Origin: Candidatus Sumerlaeaceae bacterium
GTDB taxonomy: Bacteria > Sumerlaeota > Sumerlaeia > Sumerlaeales > Sumerlaeaceae
Assembly: GCA_026418615.1 (NCBI GenBank)
Contig: JAOAAY010000003.1
Span: forward strand, 1-64,000
Length of the DNA stretch: 64,000 nt
Direction: 5' to 3'
The position numbers and the translations under genes are program-made. The notes beneath the pieces were generated by a model. It was not told where the DNA came from. It saw nothing but the letters and a program-made list of their open reading frames with translations, and did not search any database. Numbering within the stretch: the stretch's first letter is position 1; every line of letters begins with the position of its first letter. Positions 34,904 to 45,666 of this stretch are shown piece by piece.

Positions 34904-35110
34904 TTACTTCTTCTCTTCCTTCTTCTCGGCCGGCTTGGTGGTTTCCTTGTCCTGCGAGCCGGTCGTCTTGGTGTCCTTGCACTCGGCACCCTTCATCTCA
35001 ACCTTCTCGGCCTTGGCAGCGCCGGCCGGCTGGGTCTCGGGGGCGGCAACGGCGACGCCGAGAGCGGCAACCGTCAACAGGGTGGACAGGGCGATAACGC
35101 GAAGCGTCAT
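34904..35110 (-). CDS. Small exported Lys/Glu-rich protein
   Basis: 68 residues from MTLRVIALSTLLTVAALGVAVA, a clear signal peptide, with a mature part rich in Lys, Glu, Thr and Ala (KAEKVEMKGAECKDTKTTGS) and one cysteine, ending AEKKEEKK. It is probably disordered. GGAAGG about 9 bases upstream supports the ATG at 35110 over the TTG three codons earlier. A promoter with an inverted repeat in its spacer and a strong terminator frame it as a single-gene regulated unit. Function unknown; charge and size are shared with the 34528 gene. Confidence 0.8.
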   Translation of the reverse strand: MTLRVIALSTLLTVAALGVAVAAPETQPAGAAKAEKVEMKGAECKDTKTTGSQDKETTKPAEKKEEKK

Positions 35111-35130
35111 ATGATGCAATCCTTCCGGAG

Positions 35131-35159
35131 ATAATAGTGTGACGCACTAATTGCGTCTA
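35131..35159 (-). promoter_or_regulatory. Candidate promoter with an inverted-repeat operator for the small exported protein
   Basis: In minus-strand sense TAGACG and TATTAT are separated by 17 bases. GACGCA-ATTAG-TGCGTC, a perfect 6-bp inverted repeat (35141-35157), occupies the spacer and part of the -35 box, where a repressor would block polymerase. The start codon is about 20 bases downstream of the -10. Confidence 0.5.
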
Positions 35160-35231
35160 TCCCATCAATTAGCACCATTCGTGCCAGTCCCTCATTAAGC
35201 GTCTGCCCCTCAAGTCGCTCATAATACCGGA

Positions 35232-36959
35232 TTAGTTAGACGAAAGCGCTGACTCGACTTCGGCAACCAAGGGTTCTAGCGTTGCCTGATCGAGGGCAAA
35301 TCGGATTCCGGCCGTGGCGAACAATTCGGGTAGCGGCCGCGACCCGCCCAGAGCAAGCGCACGGCGATACCCAGCGACCGCGTCGCGCGGGTTGGCCCGG
35401 TACAGACTCCACAGTTGCAGCGCACCGATCTGCGCAATGGCGTACTCAATGTAGTAGAGAGGCACGCAGAAAAAGTGAAGTTTGTGAATCCACGAGCACT
35501 CGCGCCACTCGGATAGTTCTGTCCAGTCAAGGTCAGAGCCGAAGCGTTTATCGAGGCGCAGCCACTCGTGCGCCCGCTGAGCGCGCGTATGGCCCGGATT
35601 TGTGTACATCCAGTGCTGCATGGCGTCCACGCGTGCGATCCATGGAAGGATTAGAATAACTTCCTCGAGGTGCTCGCGGCGCGCACGCTGAGCCGAGGCA
35701 GCGTCGTAGAAGGCGTCCAACTTTTCGCAGGCCATCATTTCCATGCCCATGGACGCCACCTCGCAAAACTCGATGGGAGCGCTGCGATAAGGCAGCAGGG
35801 GTTCGTGGCGCGCTGCGAGCGCGTGGAAGGCATGTCCCCCCTCATGCAATAGCGTGAAGACATCGCGGTTTCGACCGGTCGCGTTCATGAAAATGAACGG
35901 CAGGCGAACCTCGTCGAGAGTGCTCTGGTATCCGCCGGGCGCTTTCGCCTTTCGGTTGTCGAGGTCGAGCAATCGCAGGGTTTGCAAAACGGAGAAGTCA
36001 TCGGGAAATGAGGGGTCCACCGCCGCGAAAATCCGTGTGGTGCCCGCCATGAGTTGCTCCGAAGTCTCAAACGGCCGCAGCGGCGGCAATCCGCTGGGAT
36101 CCACCTGCAGATCCCACGGTGCAAGACGGTCAAGGCCGAGCAACACTCGCCGACGCTCGAGCAGGCGACGGCAGGCTGGGACAACCACCTTTTCAATGGC
36201 CTCATGCAGTTGAACGCAATCGGTGGGCGCGTAATCAAAACGGCCGAGGCGCCGGAATTGATAAGCGAGGAAGTTCGGAAAACCGGCATTGAGAGCCATC
36301 TGCTGGCGCAACGCCAACATCTCGTCGAACAGGTCTTCCAAGGTTTCTCTGTCGCGCAGTTGGCGGGTCACGGCGGCGATCCAGGCCTCGCGGCGCAGCG
36401 CCCGGTCGGGCTCTTCGAGCAGTTTCTGGAGTTGCGGTATGGTCAGTTCCTCGCCGCGCAGGGTTGCTGTCATTTCGCCGCAGATCTTCTGGTAGCGTTG
36501 GGCGAGCATTTCATCCTGTGTGGCGAGAGGCACATTTTCCTCGCGAAAGATTTCGACCTCATTGGCACGGGCACGGTCGAAAACCTCGTATCGGTGTCGT
36601 GGCAGAGCGGCACGGTGGGGACAATCCAGGTACCGGCGGCTGAGGGCGAAGTTGCGCGGCTCCATCTTGGGCATGATGTCCTGTAGGTAATCGAGGTAGG
36701 CCCGCTCCAGTTCCGGGTCATCCGTATGGCAGGTCATGCGAATGTGCCGGCGGGTGAATTCCTCCGAGACGGCAGAAAACAGTTCGGACCAGTCGAGCAA
36801 CCATTTTTCCAGCGCCGCGGCATCCGGCAGAGGGCGCGCCTCCAGTTCGTCGTAAAACCGGGCGATGTTGTCCCAGGAGCCCAGATCCAAATCCGCCGGC
36901 AGGTATTGGCGCGGGAAATCAGTGTTGGTCGGCAGGGCGTCGAGCACGGTCATTGGCAT
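35232..36959 (-). CDS. M3-family zinc metallopeptidase (oligoendopeptidase F-like)
   Basis: Soluble peptidase of about 575 residues that cleaves short peptides in the cytoplasm. The zinc site HEGGHAFH (about residue 371, HExxH form) is followed by the family's EFCEVASMGMEMMA block with the third ligand Glu. The N-terminal helical part and the C-terminal ARVDAMQHWMYTNPGHT region agree with M3B oligoendopeptidases. I chose MPMTVLDALPTNTDFPRQYL because homologues start there; the track adds 68 codons reaching into the upstream gene. It lies 76 bases after the kinase-pyrophosphorylase gene on the same strand. Confidence 0.93.
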   Translation of the reverse strand: MPMTVLDALPTNTDFPRQYLPADLDLGSWDNIARFYDELEARPLPDAAALEKWLLDWSELFSAVSEEFTRRHIRMTCHTDDPELERAYLDYLQDIMPKMEPRNFALSRRYLDCPHRAALPRHRYEVFDRARANEVEIFREENVPLATQDEMLAQRYQKICGEMTATLRGEELTIPQLQKLLEEPDRALRREAWIAAVTRQLRDRETLEDLFDEMLALRQQMALNAGFPNFLAYQFRRLGRFDYAPTDCVQLHEAIEKVVVPACRRLLERRRVLLGLDRLAPWDLQVDPSGLPPLRPFETSEQLMAGTTRIFAAVDPSFPDDFSVLQTLRLLDLDNRKAKAPGGYQSTLDEVRLPFIFMNATGRNRDVFTLLHEGGHAFHALAARHEPLLPYRSAPIEFCEVASMGMEMMACEKLDAFYDAASAQRARREHLEEVILILPWIARVDAMQHWMYTNPGHTRAQRAHEWLRLDKRFGSDLDWTELSEWRECSWIHKLHFFCVPLYYIEYAIAQIGALQLWSLYRANPRDAVAGYRRALALGGSRPLPELFATAGIRFALDQATLEPLVAEVESALSSN

Positions 36960-37035
36960 CTCCGAGGGTAAGGGTCTTGGGGAGCGTGACATCACGGGTA
37001 CGCGACTATTCGCGCGACAGGGGCATGGTCGGGAT

Positions 37036-40000
37036 TCATGCGAAGCCGGCGAGACGCGCCACATGGTCGCGGCTGCCATCCTCAATCCATGGGTCCAGTT
37101 CCGACGGGGATTTGAGTTGTTGGCCGCGCTTGCGGTCCACGACGAGGAAACCGCACGACACATCGGCCAGTGCGGTCATGTCGCTCCAGAGGCGCTCGAA
37201 TTGGGCCACAGGGTAAATGTCTTCCTGTCCATGCCCCCACCGCCGTTTGACATCTTTTATGGTGACATAGACGGGAAGGCGCTGAGCCACGCGGCGTATG
37301 GCTGCGGCGATCTCCTCGGAGGGTCCGTCTAGGTCGGAGCGAGTCAGCCCGAAGAGGGCGAGCAGAGGGTCCACCTCGATCCAGGTGGTCATTGAGTTGT
37401 AGTAGCGCAGCCGCAATTCGTCAAACTCGTGAGGTTGGGCCAGTCCCTCGAGCAATCGCACGCGGCCGTTGACACGCGCGAGGCCACCGCCGTGGTCGCC
37501 TACGCGTCGCGGGACCACTTCAAAGGTCAATGTGTTTCCCGAGGCCAGATGCGCGCCGAGTGCCGCCGGATCGGGACACGCGCCCAGAGTGTCAATGTTG
37601 TGAAGCAGGATGGTCTGGATGCCCGGATGCTCCCGGAGCACCGTGGCAAGCACGCCGTTCCGAAAAAGATTTGTCACCTCGTACCAATGGCCCGGCGGAT
37701 TGAATCGCTGCAGGGCGACATTATCCGTGTAATCTGACCCTTCGCCTGACGCCCGGGCCCATTCCATCAGCGCCCGCCGCGCGGCGTCGCGCACCCGTTG
37801 TCTGCGTTCATCCAGAGTTTCCTGAGGTGTCTCCTCCCAGAGGAACTGAAGGTCGCGCACCATGGGGACAAGACGCTGCCCGATGGCGCGTCCGGGCGAC
37901 AGGTAAATCGGTCCATCATGACCGAAGGAGCGGTTCAGCGTGAGATGTTTGGAGATGGGGCCGTGTGTCAGGTAACTGGTGGATACCAGGTGGGGGATGA
38001 CGGCGCCTGATTCTGCGGCCGCCCGCCGGGTTTTGGCGAGGTGAATTTCCAGAAAACAGCGGTGCCTTCCCGACATGAAAACAAATGGGTTGACAGCCTT
38101 GACGGCGCCGGCGCCACTGGTCCAGCGGCTGCCAACCCCGCCAGCAAGAGTCAACACGGCAACCCGGCCGGACTGGAGGGCGGCGAGGCCGGCTTCCCGA
38201 TAACTGGCTGCCTCGGCGAGATGGGTGACATCGCCCGGCTGCACATCCTCAATGTCCGTGGACACAGGCAGGCGGTTACGGGCCAGGCCAATGCGGCCGG
38301 CGCGCAAGTCGGCACGCATTTGCTCGTGCTGAACCTCGTCAAAGGTGTTTTCGCGCCGGATTCGCTCTGCGTCGGCATCCCACCGCAGACGGTCCGCGCG
38401 GGAGGCCGGCTCGGAAACGCGAAACAGGCTGGTGACGATGGTCCGAAGCATGTGAAACGATTCGCCGGGTTCGGTCGCTGAGGCAGTGAACTGGTCGAAC
38501 TCCGCAAGACGCAGCGGCGAAACCTTGGCGGGATGCTCGCGCACCAGTTCCGGGATCTGAAGGGTATAGTAGCCGGAGGGGAGAAGCGCCTCGGCCCCGC
38601 GCAACAGCGTGGCGCATGTGCCGGTATGGTTGACTTCGAAACGGTAAACCACGGGATCCATGGCAAACGGTAGCGCGTCTTCCAATTCGCGTTTGGAGGC
38701 AGTCATGATTTCCAGAATTTCGTCGCGAAAAGACGCAGCCTTCCGCGGGTTGACAAACATCCCCATGCCGCCGCCCGACATGCCGCCAAGCATTAGGAAT
38801 CCCCAAAAATCATCGCGGAGGCGCTCGCGGGCCTTGGCAATGATTTGTTCCGTGAAATGATTGGTCACGGCGGGAATGATGGTCTTTAGCGGCCCGTCCC
38901 AGTTGCGGGTCGTTTGCCGGCCCAACGCTCGCAGGTCGCCCTCGCGCAACGCCCTCAGAATGTCGTCGAAAATGGCGCGCATGGCCAGGCGCGCCTCCCA
39001 CTCCGCGCGGCCTCGTAGCAGGTATTTCTCTGTGACCAGTTCCAGAATCGGCCCGACATTTTGGGCCATTCCGCCGTGAACCAAGATCAGACAGTTTTCC
39101 AAGGATTCCCGGATGCGAGGGTGGATCTCGCGGTCGCCCAGCAGACGATGGCGGGGCAGCAGGCACCCGCGGCTGATGCCGAATTCGGGGTCCCCGGGTG
39201 TTGCAACGGCACCCTCAATGACCTTGAAACCGGGCCAGATGCCGCCGGAGTCCTGCCAGCCGCCGCCAGACCCTCCGAGCCATTCGCCGAGAATGGCGCG
39301 GGAGGCTACCAGGCGCCGTTCCGCCTCAGTGAGACTGCCCTCCAGCGTCAGGGTCTGGCCGGTGGCCCGCATGAGCGCTGTAATGACACACGCCAGAAGA
39401 GTCGTTGACACTGCAAGGCGCGAGCCTTTGGGGATGTCATTGACCCGCGTTACCAGTTCGATGCCCAGGCCGCGCCCAACCACGCGCCCCAGGATGGCCG
39501 CTATGGAGTGGTCGGTGCCCTCAAACGACGAAGGCAGCAAACCCGACGCGATGACACCGGCTTTGAGGAGTCCAAGGTAATCATTGCCAAAATTGAACAG
39601 GTCGGAGAGATCCGTAATATCCCTTGTTGCACCGAGATCGACGCTGGTCAGGCGCAGCAGGGGTTCGGGGATGACCCGGACGCATGCCGAGACCGGCGGG
39701 CGGCACGACCTGTCGCGGCCATGGACGCCGAGATCCACGGAAATATTCAACACACGGGCACCCTCGGGGTAGTCCATGCCCAGAAAAAAGATGTCCGACC
39801 ATCCGCTGTGGCTCAGGTCGAGGCGCACAGGCGTGGATTCAACCAGGACGGGATACAGCCGGCTGCCGGGCTCGCGCGTCAGCAGTTCAGGACGGATGCG
39901 CAGGGGATGCTCGTCGGGATGCCCGACGCGGAGCATCCACCGGTTACCCGCGCTGGCTCGCACGCTCTGCCTCACCTGATCCAGCAGTGTTTGGAAGGCG

Positions 40001-40377
40001 GCTCGATGATACGCCTCGGCAAGAGCGCTGAGCAGGGTGCCATTGATCTGTCCCTCGCGCATCCGGGCCCGGATGATGGCGATGGCCTGCTCGAAATGGC
40101 GCACCATGAGATGAGTGTGGGCATCAGCGGGAATGTGCCCTGCCGCGGGGGTTTGAGGTGCGTCGGCCAGATGATAACGGTACAGAGCGTGAAGGAATAA
40201 CGCGGAACGGACCCGCTCGTAAAGGTTCCGGGTGGTCCGCCGGAATTCTTCGAGTTCCTCGCAGGCGGTCATCAAAGCCGCCGGAGTCAGGGTTTGAGCG
40301 AGATCCCGCAGCGGTCTGTTACGCACGGCGGGATCGGGGCTGACAATGGTTTCGATGAACGGGTTGGTTGGATTCAT
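37036..40377 (-). CDS. Fusion of GHMP-type sugar kinase and UDPGP-family nucleotidyltransferase
   Basis: 1113-residue protein with two catalytic modules. The first (about residues 170-680) is fucokinase/heptose-kinase-like: TPVRLDLSHSGWSDIF corresponds to the sugar-binding start, PKGSRLAVSTTLLA to the GHMP phosphate loop, GGGWQDSGG and GGMSGGGMGMF to later motifs. The second (about 735-1113) opens VAVLTLAGGVGSRWTSGAGAVKA, the nucleotide loop of UDP-sugar pyrophosphorylases, with HNIDTLGA and FEVVPRR later. A single protein could turn a free sugar into sugar-1-phosphate and then NDP-sugar. Bacterial FKP has the reverse domain order. Helical N-terminal 150 residues unassigned. It overlaps the upstream galU-like gene by 4 bases (ATGA). 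Sugar identity unknown. Confidence 0.88.
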   Translation of the reverse strand: MNPTNPFIETIVSPDPAVRNRPLRDLAQTLTPAALMTACEELEEFRRTTRNLYERVRSALFLHALYRYHLADAPQTPAAGHIPADAHTHLMVRHFEQAIAIIRARMREGQINGTLLSALAEAYHRAAFQTLLDQVRQSVRASAGNRWMLRVGHPDEHPLRIRPELLTREPGSRLYPVLVESTPVRLDLSHSGWSDIFFLGMDYPEGARVLNISVDLGVHGRDRSCRPPVSACVRVIPEPLLRLTSVDLGATRDITDLSDLFNFGNDYLGLLKAGVIASGLLPSSFEGTDHSIAAILGRVVGRGLGIELVTRVNDIPKGSRLAVSTTLLACVITALMRATGQTLTLEGSLTEAERRLVASRAILGEWLGGSGGGWQDSGGIWPGFKVIEGAVATPGDPEFGISRGCLLPRHRLLGDREIHPRIRESLENCLILVHGGMAQNVGPILELVTEKYLLRGRAEWEARLAMRAIFDDILRALREGDLRALGRQTTRNWDGPLKTIIPAVTNHFTEQIIAKARERLRDDFWGFLMLGGMSGGGMGMFVNPRKAASFRDEILEIMTASKRELEDALPFAMDPVVYRFEVNHTGTCATLLRGAEALLPSGYYTLQIPELVREHPAKVSPLRLAEFDQFTASATEPGESFHMLRTIVTSLFRVSEPASRADRLRWDADAERIRRENTFDEVQHEQMRADLRAGRIGLARNRLPVSTDIEDVQPGDVTHLAEAASYREAGLAALQSGRVAVLTLAGGVGSRWTSGAGAVKAVNPFVFMSGRHRCFLEIHLAKTRRAAAESGAVIPHLVSTSYLTHGPISKHLTLNRSFGHDGPIYLSPGRAIGQRLVPMVRDLQFLWEETPQETLDERRQRVRDAARRALMEWARASGEGSDYTDNVALQRFNPPGHWYEVTNLFRNGVLATVLREHPGIQTILLHNIDTLGACPDPAALGAHLASGNTLTFEVVPRRVGDHGGGLARVNGRVRLLEGLAQPHEFDELRLRYYNSMTTWIEVDPLLALFGLTRSDLDGPSEEIAAAIRRVAQRLPVYVTIKDVKRRWGHGQEDIYPVAQFERLWSDMTALADVSCGFLVVDRKRGQQLKSPSELDPWIEDGSRDHVARLAGFA

Positions 40378-41345
40378 ACGCGGGTCAGACCGGCCGGCCG
40401 GCGCGTGGTTTCTGCAAGAACGGTGAGGATGGCGGTCAGGACCTCATCCCTGTCGCGCCCGGACAATCCCAAGGCCAGTTGTGTCTGAAGGAGCCCGTAG
40501 CGCGACCCGAGATCGTGGCGTGTGCCTTGCACCTCGAGCGCGAGATACTTTCCGCGCTGAGCCAGAATTTCGAGCGCCGGGGTCAACTGGGCCTGACCGC
40601 CGTGCCGTGTTTGCGGCAGGATGTCCTGCTCGAGAATGTCGAGCAGAACCGGTGTCAGCACATGCATTCCAAAAAAGCAGAGGTAATAGCCTGCCCGAAG
40701 ACCGGGGACCTGAAGTTCCATTTCGGCTCGCGATATGTTGGGTTTTTCAATGATCCGTTCGATCTGGTAGACACCGGTGGCATTGCCGACCCGTTTTCCG
40801 GCCACCGTGCCGTAGGCTCCGATAAGGTGTTCTCGGGTGGCATGGACAGCCGAAATGGCGCACTCCTCGGTGGCAGCCAGTTCCAGCAATTGCTGGGCGC
40901 AGCGCTTTTCCGGCATTTCGGAGATATAAAGGTGATCGCCGAGCAGCAGCAGGAACGGTTCGCCGGCGACAAATTGTTTGGCGCGGTGGACGGCATGCCC
41001 GTAACCGAGCGGCTCCTCCTGCACGGCGAAATGCAGGCGACCGAGCAGGTTGGTGATGCGTTCGGCTTGGGCTGTCGCCCATTCCACTCCCCGGTACGCC
41101 TCAAGGAGGTTGCGGCGCAGAAGATCAAAGCCGTCACGGTAGCGCGCTTCGTCGCCGGGCGCGCAGACGACACAGATTTCCTCAATGCCGCTGTCGAGCG
41201 CCTCTTCAGCGATGATCTGTAAAACGGGTTTATTTACTCCGTCGCGGTCCATAAACGGCAACATGGCCTTCTGGACGCTGTCGGCGGCCGGGTAGAGGCG
41301 CACGCCCCGCCCCGCCGCCGTGATGACTGCCTTGCGGATGATCAT
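40374..41345 (-). CDS. GalU-like UTP--glucose-1-phosphate uridylyltransferase
   Basis: 323-residue nucleotidyltransferase. It begins MIIRKAVITAAGRGVRLYPA, the GalU-type nucleotide loop, followed by QKAMLPFMD and the PLGYGHAVHRAKQFVAGEPFLLLLGDHLY block where Asp coordinates metal. The family makes UDP-glucose from UTP and glucose 1-phosphate. Some canonical GalU residues differ (for example VQKAMLP for PKEMLP), so another hexose 1-phosphate is possible. The stop overlaps the next start by 4 bases, coupling it to the kinase-pyrophosphorylase fusion. A 164-base gap separates it from the divergent glycosyltransferase. Confidence 0.9.
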   Translation of the reverse strand: MIIRKAVITAAGRGVRLYPAADSVQKAMLPFMDRDGVNKPVLQIIAEEALDSGIEEICVVCAPGDEARYRDGFDLLRRNLLEAYRGVEWATAQAERITNLLGRLHFAVQEEPLGYGHAVHRAKQFVAGEPFLLLLGDHLYISEMPEKRCAQQLLELAATEECAISAVHATREHLIGAYGTVAGKRVGNATGVYQIERIIEKPNISRAEMELQVPGLRAGYYLCFFGMHVLTPVLLDILEQDILPQTRHGGQAQLTPALEILAQRGKYLALEVQGTRHDLGSRYGLLQTQLALGLSGRDRDEVLTAILTVLAETTRRPAGLTRV

Positions 41346-41509
41346 GAGCCGTCTCGCCAGCGAATGGGATCTGTCTTGAACATGTCACGACCATGGCGCG
41401 ATGAATTGCGGTGGGCAAGCCTCTCCGGCAGCCTGAATAACGGCTTGCCTGAATCATAGCCAACATTTGGTCACCGAGCCGTGTTCCAGAGGGAGAAGGG
41501 AAAGCGTTG

Positions 41510-42328
41510 GTGCTGAAACCGCAGATATCAGTGATCATTCCGGCGCTCAACGAAGCGCGCACCATCACGAGTGTTTTGCGCTCTTTGGCCCGGCAGGATA
41601 TGATTTCCGTCGCTCAAGTCATTGTCGTGGATGGGATGAGCGAGGACGATACGGTTGATGTGGCCTACGGATTTCCATTTGTTGAAGTAGTGCAGGCCCA
41701 GCCGGGCCGGGCCAATCAGATGAATCACGGAGCGCGGATAGCACGCGCTCCCATCCTGTGGTTCCTTCACGCTGACTCCACCATTCCTGAGCCGACTTCC
41801 ATCAACGAAATCCTCGATGTGATGGCAGATCCCGAAGTCGCGGCGGGGGCTTTCCGATTCAAGTTACGCGGCGACGACCTCTACTACCGGCTTGTGACCG
41901 GGTGGGTGAACCTCCGGTCTTCTTTGTTGGGGCGTCCGTATGGCGATCAGGGGCTGTTTGTGAGGACTAAGGTTTTTCAGGAACTGGGCGGCTATGCGCC
42001 GGTCGAGATGTGCGAAGACCTGGATTTTGTGCTGCGGGTTAGAAAGGCCGGGCGTTTTGTGCTGCTCCGCCACCCCGTGGAGACGAGCGCCCGTACTTGG
42101 CAGCGCTACGGCAAGTTGCGCACCACGATCTACCATTTACGGGAATGGCTGGCCTTTGAGTTGTCACGCCTGCTGAGGCCACGGTCGCCGCTGGTTCGCG
42201 ATCAGCAGCCCGAGTCTGGCGTTGCGGCTGCAGAGCCCATGTCCGCGGCGACGCCGGGTCAAGGCGATCCGCGGTCGGCAACTCGCATGAACGAGGAAAA
42301 AGCACCCGAGTCGGCAGCAGCCCACTGA
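41510..42328 (+). CDS. GT2-type glycosyltransferase of the TIGR04283 kind
   Basis: About 272 residues. It opens PQISVIIPALNEARTITSVL with VIVVDGMSEDDTVDVA, then FLHADSTIP as the DxD-like site and RPYGDQGLFVRTKVFQELGGY followed by EDLDFVLRVRKAG. This is the pattern of TIGR04283, named from association with radical-SAM/selenodomain proteins; some relatives are in arsenosugar loci. Neither partner is seen here. The start is a GTG (41510) or the TTG just before it, both behind a GAGAAGGG site. The last 45 residues are low complexity. Likely cytosolic and membrane-peripheral. Confidence 0.85.
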   Translation: MLKPQISVIIPALNEARTITSVLRSLARQDMISVAQVIVVDGMSEDDTVDVAYGFPFVEVVQAQPGRANQMNHGARIARAPILWFLHADSTIPEPTSINEILDVMADPEVAAGAFRFKLRGDDLYYRLVTGWVNLRSSLLGRPYGDQGLFVRTKVFQELGGYAPVEMCEDLDFVLRVRKAGRFVLLRHPVETSARTWQRYGKLRTTIYHLREWLAFELSRLLRPRSPLVRDQQPESGVAAAEPMSAATPGQGDPRSATRMNEEKAPESAAAH

Positions 42329-42433
42329 ATGGGCCGCTCGCTGTTGCGACAGCGTGTTGTAAGTCTATGTTTTTCAGCAGGTTATGGAGCGGAAAATCGA
42401 GTCCGCTAGCAGCCCGGAGTCTGTCATTTGTGT

Positions 42434-42462
42434 TTGACGCGCGATCCCGCAGAGCGTACTTT
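42434..42462 (+). promoter_or_regulatory. Candidate sigma-70 promoter for gyrB
   Basis: TTGACG and TACTTT are separated by 17 bases, about 70 bases before the gyrB ATG. The -35 matches 5 of 6 consensus bases, the -10 only 3. Confidence 0.4.
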
Positions 42463-42521
42463 TCAAGAGTTTTGTGACTTGCTCCACAGATGACCCGAAT
42501 CCACGCAGAAATGGCGGTTGA

Positions 42522-45119
<2,598 letters not shown>

Positions 45120-45158
45120 CCGGCCTGAGGGCCGGACGCGGGCCGGATAGGAGAGCCA

Positions 45159-45665
45159 GTGACAGGCGACGAGAAAACCTTTTGGGAAGTGTTGTGGGAG
45201 TACGATCCCAATGGTCTCGTGGCCGTGGACAGCCAGGGAATCATCCGCGTCGTCAATCCCGCTTTTTGCCGGATGTTTGGCTTCGAGGGACCCGTTGTGT
45301 CGGGCCGTCCTGTGACAGAGATTCTTGATGACGCCGAAATCTTTGACGAAGTGCGCCGCTCGCGTCAGGCCATCGTCGGGCGCGAGCGCCACTATCCCCG
45401 GCATAACCTTTATGTGAAACAGGTTGTATTTCCCGCCGGAGACGACGGGGTGGTGGCCTGCATCATGGTGAACATGACCGACGAATGGCGGCAGAGGGAG
45501 CGCCTGCGGACGATCACCCGCGAGAGCCTCGCAAAAATGGAGCGCGTCGTGGATCGCCAAATGAAAGTGGCTCAGGAGATAGCCGGCCTGCTTGGCGAGA
45601 CGACTGCGGAAACCAAACTGACCCTCCTCGAACTGACGCGAATGCTCGAGCAGGAGAAACCGTGA
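45159..45665 (+). CDS. PAS-domain sensor protein of the [FeFe]-hydrogenase-associated type
   Basis: 168 residues. A PAS domain (YDPNGLVAVDSQGIIRVVNPAFCRMFGFEGPVVSGRPVTEILDD) is followed by a helical tail ERVVDRQMKVAQEIAGLLGE with TTAETKLTLLELTRMLE. From memory, this tail is characteristic of the short PAS proteins encoded beside SpoIIE-type phosphatases in clostridial and Thermotoga hydrogenase operons; that link is recalled, not searched. The start is GTG behind AGGAGAG. The stop is one base before the next gene. PAS signal (redox, ligand) is unknown; a Cys in NPAFCRMFG could matter. Confidence 0.85.
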   Translation: MTGDEKTFWEVLWEYDPNGLVAVDSQGIIRVVNPAFCRMFGFEGPVVSGRPVTEILDDAEIFDEVRRSRQAIVGRERHYPRHNLYVKQVVFPAGDDGVVACIMVNMTDEWRQRERLRTITRESLAKMERVVDRQMKVAQEIAGLLGETTAETKLTLLELTRMLEQEKP

Positions 45666-45666
45666 G

